From Gigaspora rosea (taxonomy: Eukaryota > Glomeromycota > Glomeromycetes > Diversisporales > Gigasporaceae), in assembly GCA_003550325.1 (NCBI GenBank), contig QKWP01000672.1, positions 142,621-206,620 on the forward strand: 64,000 nt of DNA, written 5' to 3'. The notes below the pieces were generated by a model. It was not told the DNA's origin. It was given only the letters and a program-made list of their open reading frames with translations, and searched no databases. Shown one piece after another: positions 55,000 to 64,000 of this stretch. Each line of letters begins with the position of its first letter. Positions within the stretch are counted from its first letter, which is position 1. The position numbers and the translations under genes were made by a program.

Positions 55000-56010
55000 C
55001 TGCTAATACGAACAAGTTCTCTTGCAGTTGTTGATTCATGTTTCTGCTACTAATCATAGATCCTCAAACTCGTCATTGAGTATTATTTTTGTGTTTATTT
55101 CTGTGAGCCTTTTATGTAATCTTTGAATTTTATTACCTACAGCTACCTACAGTTTATAGGCCCTTATGATCGATTGAATAATATACTTATGACGGTCCTA
55201 TTTATCTATATTGATGTTATGTAGCTCGTCCTCGATTTCCTTTTTAACTTTTGGATTAGACTAGCATCTTTTGTCAAATTTCCAATATTCCGCCAGTGGG
55301 TGATCCTGTGCGAAGTGCAGTTCACTTTCAACTAGCAAATATTCCAAATTTCCATATCTAGTAGTAATACGTTGCAATATTGAGCATGATTGGCATCAAT
55401 AAAAATATAGTCCAGTCGCATGGCCATTAATTGACTACCCCGAGTTCTCTGGTAAAAAGTAAGAAAGGGTTTAAGCCCTATAATCTCTGCTGTATCTACA
55501 TACTACTGCATCTTTTGTTTTAAAATATCACGTGATGGATCGTTATGTGGTTTTGCTTGGCTAACTCTATTTTCAAAAGGATTGAGATTCACATTAAATT
55601 CCTCAGCTACTATATTAATAACTTCCTTGTCTATCTGTTGAGACCAACTATTAAAAAAGGTCACCTGGTCCTCAATATTCAGTGGAGCATATACATTAGT
55701 GAACTGGTACGAGCGACATCTAAAGTTAAAACGTGCTAATATAATTCGTCCATTATTTGATTCATTAATTTTTTCAAACTTGATTTCTTTTTTTCCTGCC
55801 AAAATCGCAGTTTTAGTCATCCAGTATAAATCAAAAATCCATTGCTATGCAAGGAAATTTCTAATAGCGAAGTCGTGAAGGTTGGTTTCTTGTATAAAAA
55901 TAATATCTAACTTATATGATTTTAATAGTGTCATAGTTCTTTAAAATTTTTGTTTGTTATTTAAACCCTTAACATTTAGGGTAGCTATCTTAATCGTTTT
56001 ATGCATATAT
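55000..56010 (-). pseudogene. LINE ORF2 APE-type endonuclease region, broken
   Basis: At about 56000-55870 the minus strand reads I-K-I-A-T-L-N-V-K-G-L-N-N-K-Q-K then L-D-I-I-F-I-Q-E-T-N-L-H, the start of an apurinic-endonuclease-like domain (conserved N and E). From 55820 to 55503 it continues with R-C-R-S-Y-Q-F-T-N-V-Y-A-P and a diverged G-D-F-N motif (E-E-F-N-V-N-L). It nicks target DNA for reverse transcription in active LINEs. Stops and shifts are present. Confidence 0.8.
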
Positions 56011-56047
56011 ATAAAAAAATAAAAATATTAATGGGATAAACGGCTGT

Positions 56048-57742
56048 TCATTTACCCGCTGAAACCCTGCTTTTCTTAATAGCTCTACTTTTCCCATAAG
56101 GGGAAGCCCTTTTATCTGCTACTGGAATACCGGTTTTCTTTCTGTTCTTTTTACTGGTAACTTGAATAAAACCTTCTTTATCCATTACTTCTTTAGAGTC
56201 TGTAATCATTTCTGAAGTTAAATCCATATGATCTCCTTTCTTAAGCTCTTGACCTCCATCCTCAGTTCTGCTTTCCTCTATCACTTTAGAAGCCAGAGAA
56301 TCGACTATTTTCCCTTCTTCTCCTCCAGAAGTAGCCAGTAGGTCATGGGTGTCTTGTATTCGTTCCTCAGGTTGATCATCCACTATCATCTCATTCATCA
56401 CTTGTTCTAAATCTCCTCTACTTTCTTCACTGGCAGTCTCTTGAGTACTAATACTAGACTCAGTGCTCGAACATTGTATAGCCTCTGAAACATATGGGTT
56501 ATTTGCAATAAATGTTATGGGTTTAGTTGCTTCAAGATCTCTTGCCTGTACTCTATGTTCCCTTTGCCATTTTCGAAATTCGATAGATTTTTTCAGTTCT
56601 TCACAATCCCTTTTAATGAGACCTCCTTGTCACAATAAAAGCAAAGTTTGGGTGCCTCTTTCTATTCTAGTGTGACTTTCTGATCCCATATATGAGTGTG
56701 TCTGGGATCCTTTTAGCAAGATCTGGATCCTCTGTTGTTTCGAATGTAATGACCCACTGGTTCGTACATACTGGGGTCCCTTCATATACCAAGGGCTTGA
56801 TTGATAATATAACACCAAAGTCCTCAGTAGCCTCTTTAATCTTTTTGGAGATAAGATCCTTGGGTCCCATCGGGACATTTCATAATCTGACGGACAAGAA
56901 AGTATGTCAAAGATTGACTGGAATATACCCAAAAAGTGATCGTTTAAAAATATTAATTCCTTGCATAGCATACAATTGTTGTTTCTCTTGATTATTTGAA
57001 AATAACCTCAAGGTATAAATGTTTTCCCCTTTTGTAGTGTGGCCTAGCTGCAATCAAATCATCTCCCATTTTTGCATAAAGTGCAGCAACAATGTCATTA
57101 ATTGAGATGTTTCTAGGCTCTGAATATTAAAGATCAATGCGTTATCATTTTTTGTATGAATTCTATCTCTAGGGGAAAGTTAGAGTAAGTTGCTTTGCCG
57201 CTTTTTAGTTTAGTGAATAAGCTAGTCCATTGACGAACTTCCGATGATTTTTAATCCGAATTTAACGTAATATCACCCGAATTCTGGTTTAGATCATCAT
57301 CCTGCATATTAGTATTTATTACGTCAGAGCTTTCCGCCATCTTTCCAGAAAGTTCCTTCACATTCCCCGTCGAATTTTCTGATTCGTCAGAGTTACTTGA
57401 ACCCGTGTCTGTTGGGTCTTCACCCACAGAGAACTCCAAGTCCACATCTTCTGACCAGTTAAAAGCATTATTAGATGTATCTACGGTTTGTTCCTGTCCC
57501 TGTTCCGAGTTTTGTTCAGGTACTGTGCTTTCCTGCGCGACGTTCATGTTTTCTTCTTTGTTGACAGATTTTGACCTAGTGTCATTAGTTTTTACGCGTT
57601 TTCCTTGGACTTCGTCCATATTCCAATCAATAATTTTCCTTTTCTTTGGTGTCAGGGCTTTCGCCCCTTTGGTGAGGTCTCTTTTGCGTTTAAAACCACC
57701 TTTCCTAGATATACTGTCTTTTTTATGGCACCCTCCCGGCAC
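56048..57742 (-). pseudogene. LINE ORF1 (nucleic-acid-binding protein with CCHC knuckle), broken
   Basis: The 57742-57251 frame is basic at the start (G-F-K-R-K-R-D-L-T-K-G-A-K) and acidic later; it has no ATG at its first codon (GTG), so the true start is lost or further upstream. After a frame break, 56971-56630 contains W-V-I-T-F-E-T-T-E-D-P-D-L-A-K-R (about 56740), followed by R-I-E-R-G-T and a zinc-knuckle-like K-L-C-F-Y-C-D-K (about 56640) whose second half is out of frame. The 56401-56048 part is acidic and then ends in a basic tail (K-K-N-R-K-K ... R-A-I-K-K-S-R). This matches LINE ORF1 proteins that package the RNA. Confidence 0.7.
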
Positions 57743-57808
57743 CGGAACGTGGTAGAGTGCAGATCAATTTGATTTTTCTAATTTTATTTTTTGAATTGAT
57801 TTTATTAG

Positions 57809-59060
57809 ATTGTTGGTGTCATGATGCAAATAAACGTCCAAGTATTCAGTATGTTGTTGCACATTTGAATAAGCTTGTTATAATTGAAGAATTTGAAGAA
57901 TATGCTATGGAAGAGGATGAAATTCAACCGGATCAAATTGATCAACGTATTACATCATAATACAACTACTAATTCCATGCAAATAATTAATAATTTATTT
58001 AATTATTTTGAAGTTTAATCTTTAACTAACTTGCTTATCAAGGTTATAACTTTAGCATGATTGGTTATTTTCATGAACACGGAATTGGAACTGACGTTGA
58101 TTATCATAAAGCTTTTTGGATGCATAAATTATCTTCTGAAATTGACGGTAAAAATATTTTCAAATTTAAATATCAATAATTATATTATTGGAAAATTTCT
58201 CTTGGATTATTATATTCTGTTGGAAAAGGTGTTGATATGGATAAACCACTCACATCTAAATTATTTTAGATACTGAAGAGATTGGATAAATTGGATTTAA
58301 CATTGGATAATATTATGTTGCGTCTTGTTATTTATGTGATGATTATGTTGTTGAATAAGATTATATAAAATCTTTCGAATGGTATTTGAAATCCGCTGAA
58401 TGTTGGAATTCTGATGCCCAAAATAATGTTGCAAAATGCTATATGAATGGTTATTGATTTATATTTAAAATTTGCTGAAAAAGGTAATAATCATGTAATA
58501 TGTGAATTAGCTAATTGTTATATGAAAGGTATCGTTATAGGAATTGATAGATCAAAAGCTTTAATTTATACTAAAATCTACTGCAAGTGGAAATTCTGAG
58601 ACCCAATTTGAATTAACTAATTGTCATGCAAATGGCATCTGTACATGTGTGAATAAGAATATAGCATTTGATTTATATTCAAAATCTTCTAACAATGGAA
58701 ATATTAATGCTATTTGCAAATTAACTTAATGTTATGCGGATGGTAACAGTACAATTAAAAATAAGACAAACCTTTTGAATGGTATATGAAGGCTGCTGAA
58801 TTGAACAATCCTGATGCATTTTATACCGTGCATTTGGCTATGACATAGTCTAGGCACTGTAGTTGATAAGATGAAGGCTTTTGGAATAGTATTTGAAATA
58901 TACTAAACAAGGTAATAATTCGTTTTTAATATATATATATATTTTTTAATACTTTTGTAAAAGATATTTTAAAATGTATTTCTAATGCTTATTTTAAACT
59001 CTTCAAAAGGCAGTGATTGTATTGCCCAATATTGGTTGGGCTTACTTTCTAGTAAAATGA
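57809..59060 (+). pseudogene. kinase C-lobe end plus Sel1 repeats, 5'-truncated pseudogene
   Basis: After an acceptor-like TTTTATTAG (ending 57808), the sequence reads D-C-W-C-H-D-A-N-K-R-P-S-I-Q-Y-V-V-A-H-L-N-K, the end of a TKL-type kinase domain, then an acidic tail to a TAA at 57960. From about 58041, after a possible second acceptor (TTGCTTATCAAG), SLR pieces follow: F-S-M-I-G-Y-F-H-E-H-G-I-G-T, then others up to about 58900, with many stops and shifts. Kinase-linker-SLR is a known gene layout in these fungi, with the order opposite to the SLR-then-kinase layout at the left of the window. The upstream exons are missing; the LINE 5' end lies about 50 bp before the acceptor, so its insertion probably removed or displaced them. 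Confidence 0.7.
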
Positions 59061-59209
59061 AATCAACTTGAATTAATAATCGTATATTATAATTGTTAAA
59101 TCATTAAGTTTCAGAATATTTAATTGTTAATAAAATTTTATGTAAAACTTTTCCAATGACTTTTAAGTTGGTAGTATTGTGATATTCAAATAACGTTTTG
59201 TAGTATGCT

Positions 59210-59430
59210 TAGTGACTGGACTAGTTAACTACGTAGTTACTCGAATAACTCAAATTTATTCTGATTCGAGTCATGAAAGCTTAACTCACAAGTTTCTCAT
59301 GAATTAATTAATTTTCAAAAAATTAATTTTTTGACTTGAATAAGACGAATAAAGATAATACAATCATATGATTCGAGTGCTTTTTTGGATTTAATTCGTT
59401 TCTTACGAGTTGAAACTAGTCCAGTCACTA
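59210..59430. mobile_element. MITE, ends TAGTGACTGGACTAG
   Basis: TAGTGACTGGACTAGTT at the left is mirrored by AACTAGTCCAGTCACTA at the right. 221 bp with ATTCGAGT-type internal words. The TAGTG start resembles the hAT-like MITEs of this window, but no clean 8-bp duplication is present. Confidence 0.75.
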
Positions 59431-61025
59431 AAATATGTCTGTGATATTGGTTAAAAAAAGCACTAAATAGTATTAAAAATCTCAGACAACATTACATAAA
59501 GCAAATCTTATAAGTTGTCAGAGTAATCTTTAGTTTTATATTTATTGATAATTAACGTGTAATTCAATAATTCAAATTAAAAATTTTATCAGAATATGTT
59601 ATTGAATTTATTCGATGTAAATAACCACCCGATTTGATCTTTTTCACTAAACTCGTACAAAAGCTTTTGCTGTTATGAGGCGCGAAAATAACTATCGAAA
59701 CAATTGATAAAGTGCTTCTTAGCCATATTAGATTAATATGAAATTAGAAGAAAGCACTATTGCTATTTGTTGACGTTTCGAGCAGTTAATGATCGGTTTG
59801 GTATTTGAATGTCGATTAAGAGAGAACTCGTAAGCAAATTTCAGGAAAATGGCCTTTTTAATTTATTTAAACCTATAATTAAATATGTAGATATTATAAT
59901 CTCTATATACTTAACTAATAAATCCAAAATAAAAAGACCAAAAGCCGTTTTATGTTAATTTTCAATCATGTTTGACTGATTTTGATATTCAATCTATAGA
60001 CATGTGATTCGTGTAGATGCATGATTAATCGTTTATACAAATTTTGTAGCAGAAAAGGTCTTTATAACTCCTACTCAGAAAACTTTTATTCAATTAGCAA
60101 AAGCAAATCAATTACCTAGTACAGTAGTAATATCATTTATTTGTGCAACTGCTAAAAATAAATTAAAGTATCTTTATTTATTATTGTTATTAATTGCAAA
60201 GAATGCTTCATACACTTATCGTTAAATTTATTGTATATTAACGATAACAACGCTTGACGACTCGGGTATTAATCATAATTTTAACTTGGTGCAAATCTGA
60301 AGTAGCACTTACATACTGTACTTAAATTGCTAAAGCTAATGCATATATTTAATATAATTTCAGGGACCTATTTTTGACGGGCGCGCACTAGTTTCCAAAT
60401 TCATCGCGATAAGAGACGTAAGCATTAAGATATTGATTTTAAACAATGTCAATCAACATGTTTTCTATCGACGGCGACCTATATCAATCATTTCTCATTG
60501 TTGTTGCTACTAATCTATTTTATTTACTATATTCAAACTATCACTAATTTCTTCATTATTTTCTTAATCCCATTATTTACCGAATCAGCCACTAATTCTG
60601 TAGGATCAAAATGTCTCATCCTGTTGCATTGCATTATGCGACCTACGTTAATTTATTGATTCTATAAATTATATCAATACTTATACGTAAAACAATAAAA
60701 AAAAAGTACAGTTTATTTTTTATATTGTTAAGTAACTTGATATTTTTTTCTTGTTTAATATTTATGGTATTATGAATTAAAACAACGATTGAAAATTTGC
60801 CAAAGCAATATATTAAATCCCATGTTGAAATCTTATTGAAGAATTATAGAAATAAAGCACAAAAAAAGAAAAAACTACGTTAAAATGTATAATCGAGCTT
60901 CGTTAAATTATAAAATTACATATTTTAATATCAACAAAGTGAAACGCTGTTAATCCACAGAATTGATGAATAATGTGTGTCATTTTGGATTATTAGAATT
61001 TTCCTAATTAAAAATATTCATATTG
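59431..61025. other. AT-rich stretch without a recognisable gene
   Basis: A short frame at about 60050-60165 (V-F-I-T-P-T-Q-K-T-F-I-Q-L-A-K-A-N) has somewhat protein-like composition, but I do not recognise it and it is too short to call. Otherwise nothing is seen. Confidence 0.5.
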
Positions 61026-62823
61026 AATCGACTGTTGGTTTTGAAAATGGTTACCACGAACGTAAATATCAATAGAACGAAGGTAAACACCAAAATCTCA
61101 ACGTTAAGCAAGTTTATAAATTATTACTATTTGATCAAAGTGAAAGGGTAATTTAGTAAATAAGAGAAGCTATGAGATTAATGTTCCTTATCATCTTTTA
61201 TACTTACGAATTTTCGATAATTTTTACAAATAACATAAAATCGATATTGAAATTTTTATTTAATCTATCATAGCAATTGCGTATTAAAATTATTAACAAG
61301 TACACAGTAAGTGTGGCACTTAAACAAATAAATAATTATAATATTGATTTTTTCTAAACTGATATAGAATAATAGCTAAAATTATACAATAATAATTGTG
61401 CATTATTTTGCTCACTGGAGAATTATAGTTAAGGAAATATTTAAGAATGCTCTTACAATAGTAAATATTGTAATTTGAGCATATAAAATAATCTCAAGTT
61501 TATATTATGTACTATTATATTATAGTACCGGTATGCATATTTTGATTGTGTTTTATTTTAAATTAAAATGTTTGAAATTTTCATTTATGCACACGCCAGT
61601 ACTTGAAATTCCCTCATTATTATGAACCTAATTTCTTCACCAAGTTCTGATTGGATGTATGGATAAAATGGATCACGCCACCCTTAACATGGAACAAGGT
61701 CCAAAAAAAAATTAAATTAAATTAACATATTTAAACTTATCGTTATAAGTATCTTTTCGGGTTTACAGTTACAAAGTAAAAATTTCATGTAATTTTTTAA
61801 ATAAATAATAATGTACTTAAATATTTATCGTACTAGTTTTTTAAGTAAAATTTTTTTTATTAATTAAGTATACTAAAGTTGCAATGTAAATTAAAATAAA
61901 ATAAAATAGAATAAAATAAACAAAAAATGCTTAAATGTTTATCGTTATGTTCGTACTAGTTGCTTAGTAAAAATTTCTTTTTTCAATACTTCATTAACAT
62001 ACAAACGTACAATATATTTCAAAAAAAAAAATAACGATAAAGAAATAAATAAAAAATAAATAAAAAATGAGCTTACAGTAAAATTTATCGTTATGTGTGT
62101 ATTGGTTGCTCAAGTAAAGATTTCTTATTTCTTTTTTCGATACTTCATTGAGCAACAAACTTTCTACTAACGAAATTTCGAAGTTTCTTCAAATATATTC
62201 AACTTTAAAGGTTTACTATAACGAACATCGATCCTATATAAAAGGTTGTCTGTATTATGACTTTTGACCTGCTCTAGCTGAAAATATAAAATATGAATGG
62301 TCTAAAAATAAGTGTTTAATTAATTAATAAATTAATACAAAATAATAAATATTTTAATGTGAAAACAAATTATTTAATATTGTATGATTGCTATAGTGCA
62401 AAATTTATTGTCGGGGATGATGCTGAAATCGAATGATGCTGAAATTTGGGGTCTCTATTTGAAACTATAAGCCTTGCTAAAATCCACATATGCTCTTTAA
62501 ATATAAAATCTACACCCAAACCTTACCCTAACCCTATAAGACAAAACAAAAAAAATCATCTCAAAAAAATTTTAAAATTTCATATCAAAATAGATTAAAA
62601 TTTCAGGATCATCCGATTTCAGCATCATCCCCGACAATTATTATTGTATTTATTAAGAATTCAAAGAGTTGCTAAAAGGAGATCTATCAAATGTTTTATC
62701 ACAAGGTGTTGCTAAATTCAAAAGAATTGCCAAACGTTAATATTAAAAACATGAAAAATAATATTAAAAAAAATTTAATAAAACGTAATTATCATAAAAG
62801 AATTACAATTACGACGCAATTGT
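61026..62823. repeat. dispersed 1.8-kb repeat, member 2
   Basis: Collinear with 36150-37745 and in the same orientation. The difference in length is largely the MITE at 62409-62636, which is missing from member 1. No gene seen. Confidence 0.75.
62409..62636. mobile_element. MITE, ends TGTCGGGGATGATGCTGAAA
   Basis: The left end TGTCGGGGATGATGCTGAAA and the right end TTTCAGCATCATCCCCGACA are exact inverses over 20 bases. 228 bp. It is absent from repeat member 1 at about 37575, which gives an independent empty site. Confidence 0.85.
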
Positions 62824-62895
62824 TCCCTATGAGAAATTACAGCATGGAATAATACTGAAATACACGGAAAAGTTTGAATACGTGACCACACAAAC

Positions 62896-63039
62896 CTGCA
62901 CGTAAATATACACGGGACAATGCACGGGAAAGCAAGTTCATGGCACGTAAAAGGGCGCGGATTCCGTGCAACGCTGCACGTACTTACGTGCAATTTTATG
63001 TGTTTTCTCGTGCATTGTCTCGTGCATATTTACGTGCAG
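62896..63039. mobile_element. MITE, ends CTGCACGTAAATAT
   Basis: The left arm CTGCACGTAAATATACACGG and the inverted right arm CTGCACGTAAATATGCACGA pair and continue with ACAATGCACG. 144 bp, more GC-rich than its surroundings. Confidence 0.75.
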
Positions 63040-63279
63040 TAACATATAATAGCATATGTCCATACATATATACATAATAACATATATCGTATATGCATTA
63101 TTTTATTAACTAAATTTTATTATTTTATTAACTAAATTTTATAAGTTTTATTAACTAAATTTTGTATTTTATTAAATAACTTAATTTATTTAATTATTTT
63201 ATTAATTAAATTTTATAATACAAATAGTTTAATTTAATAATTTACATGCGAATAAGAAAATACTTCTAATTACTAAAAC

Positions 63280-64000
63280 NNNNNNNNNNNNNNNNNNNNN
63301 NNNNNNNNNNNNNNNNNNNNNNNNNNNNNNNNNNNNNNNNNNNNNNNNNNNNNNNNNNNNNNNNNNNNNNNNNNNNNNNNNNNNNNNNNNNNNNNNNNNN
63401 NNNNNNNNNNNNNNNNNNNNNNNNNNNNNNNNNNNNNNNNNNNNNNNNNNNNNNNNNNNNNNNNNNNNNNNNNNNNNNNNNNNNNNNNNNNNNNNNNNNN
63501 NNNNNNNNNNNNNNNNNNNNNNNNNNNNNNNNNNNNNNNNNNNNNNNNNNNNNNNNNNNNNNNNNNNNNNNNNNNNNNNNNNNNNNNNNNNNNNNNNNNN
63601 NNNNNNNNNNNNNNNNNNNNNNNNNNNNNNNNNNNNNNNNNNNNNNNNNNNNNNNNNNNNNNNNNNNNNNNNNNNNNNNNNNNNNNNNNNNNNNNNNNNN
63701 NNNNNNNNNNNNNNNNNNNNNNNNNNNNNNNNNNNNNNNNNNNNNNNNNNNNNNNNNNNNNNNNNNNNNNNNNNNNNNNNNNNNNNNNNNNNNNNNNNNN
63801 NNNNNNNNNNNNNNNNNNNNNNNNNNNNNNNNNNNNNNNNNNNNNNNNNNNNNNNNNNNNNNNNNNNNNNNNNNNNNNNNNNNNNNNNNNNNNNNNNNNN
63901 NNNNNNNNNNNNNNNNNNNNNNNNNNNNNNNNNNNNNNNNNNNNNNNNNNNNNNNNNNNNNNNNNNNNNNNNNNNNNNNNNNNNNNNNNNNNNNNNNNNN
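63280..64000. other. assembly gap (run of N)
   Basis: Unknown bases to the window end. Confidence 1.

Larger units (their letters stand above)
48194..57755 (-). mobile_element. non-LTR retrotransposon (LINE, APE/RT type), broken and split by two insertions
   Basis: Read on the minus strand, the parts come in LINE order: basic ORF1 (57742-57251), a second ORF1 part with a zinc knuckle (about 56971-56048), endonuclease (about 56010-55000), and reverse transcriptase in three blocks (54960-54606, 52465-52077, 49764-49130) ending in a zf-RVT-like C-terminus (49075-48194). TIR elements at 49765-52076 and 52466-54605 interrupt the RT. Without them the LINE is about 5.1 kb. There are several frameshifts and stops, so it is inactive. 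The I-P-K-K-K ... N-W-R-P-I-S motif and zf-RVT ending recall L1/Tx1-like LINEs. The 5' end abuts a kinase + SLR pseudogene. No target duplication was identified. Confidence 0.85.

Overview
The window looks like nuclear DNA of an arbuscular mycorrhizal fungus (Glomeromycotina, Rhizophagus-like). This is an inference from content. The DNA is strongly AT-rich and full of TIR elements. The genes belong to families known to be expanded in these fungi: Sel1-like repeat (SLR) proteins, TKL-type kinases with an HRDLHSGNIL loop and DLG or DFG, an F-box/leucine-rich-repeat protein, and RNF213-like AAA+ remnants. Introns are short GT-AG. Assembly gaps lie at 6081-6434 and 63280-64000, with a single N at 31341.

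Left part (1-28.1 kb): a tandemly duplicated SLR + kinase locus. Copy A (1-3967) has 16 + 7 SLRs, split by one in-frame TAG in a Gly-Ser-Arg linker, then a kinase with a one-base deletion. Copy B (9130-11588) is a decayed, kinase-less copy whose 3' end joins straight onto another copy of its own 5' flank. Copy C (19819-26154) has the same layout. Its SLR half is broken by frameshifts, a Tc1/mariner-like MITE and a 1.1-kb hAT-like element with an exact 8-bp target duplication. Its kinase (25159-26154) is open and the best-preserved gene of the array. The 5' flank shared by B and C (about 2.2 kb) and the 3' flank shared by A and C (1-2 kb) show that large blocks were duplicated. A 5.1-kb MULE with two identical 94-bp TIRs sits in the 5' flank of copy C.

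Middle (28.1-44.8 kb): a decayed RNF213/mysterin-like AAA+ pseudogene holding two MITEs; an intact F-box/LRR gene on the minus strand (31434-33254); a decayed kinase pseudogene on the minus strand; then about 9 kb without genes, made of MITEs, hAT-like elements with 8-bp target duplications, a CT-rich tract, and one member of a 1.6-1.8-kb dispersed repeat (second member at 61.0-62.8 kb).

Right part (44.8-63.3 kb): nested insertions. A polyA-tailed retroposon with a perfect 17-bp target duplication lies inside a MITE and itself carries a hAT-like element that carries another MITE. A broken minus-strand LINE (48.2-57.75 kb; ORF1 with zinc knuckle, APE endonuclease, RT, zf-RVT) is split by two TIR elements of 2.1-2.3 kb, one of which holds a piece of SLR gene. 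The LINE abuts the remains of another kinase + SLR gene (57.8-59.0 kb). The rest is non-coding repeat sequence.

Only two genes look open end to end: the copy C kinase and the F-box/LRR gene. The SLR/kinase locus is in birth-and-death turnover, and most of the remaining structure is DNA-transposon traffic. I saw no rRNA, tRNA, CRISPR array or virus-derived element.
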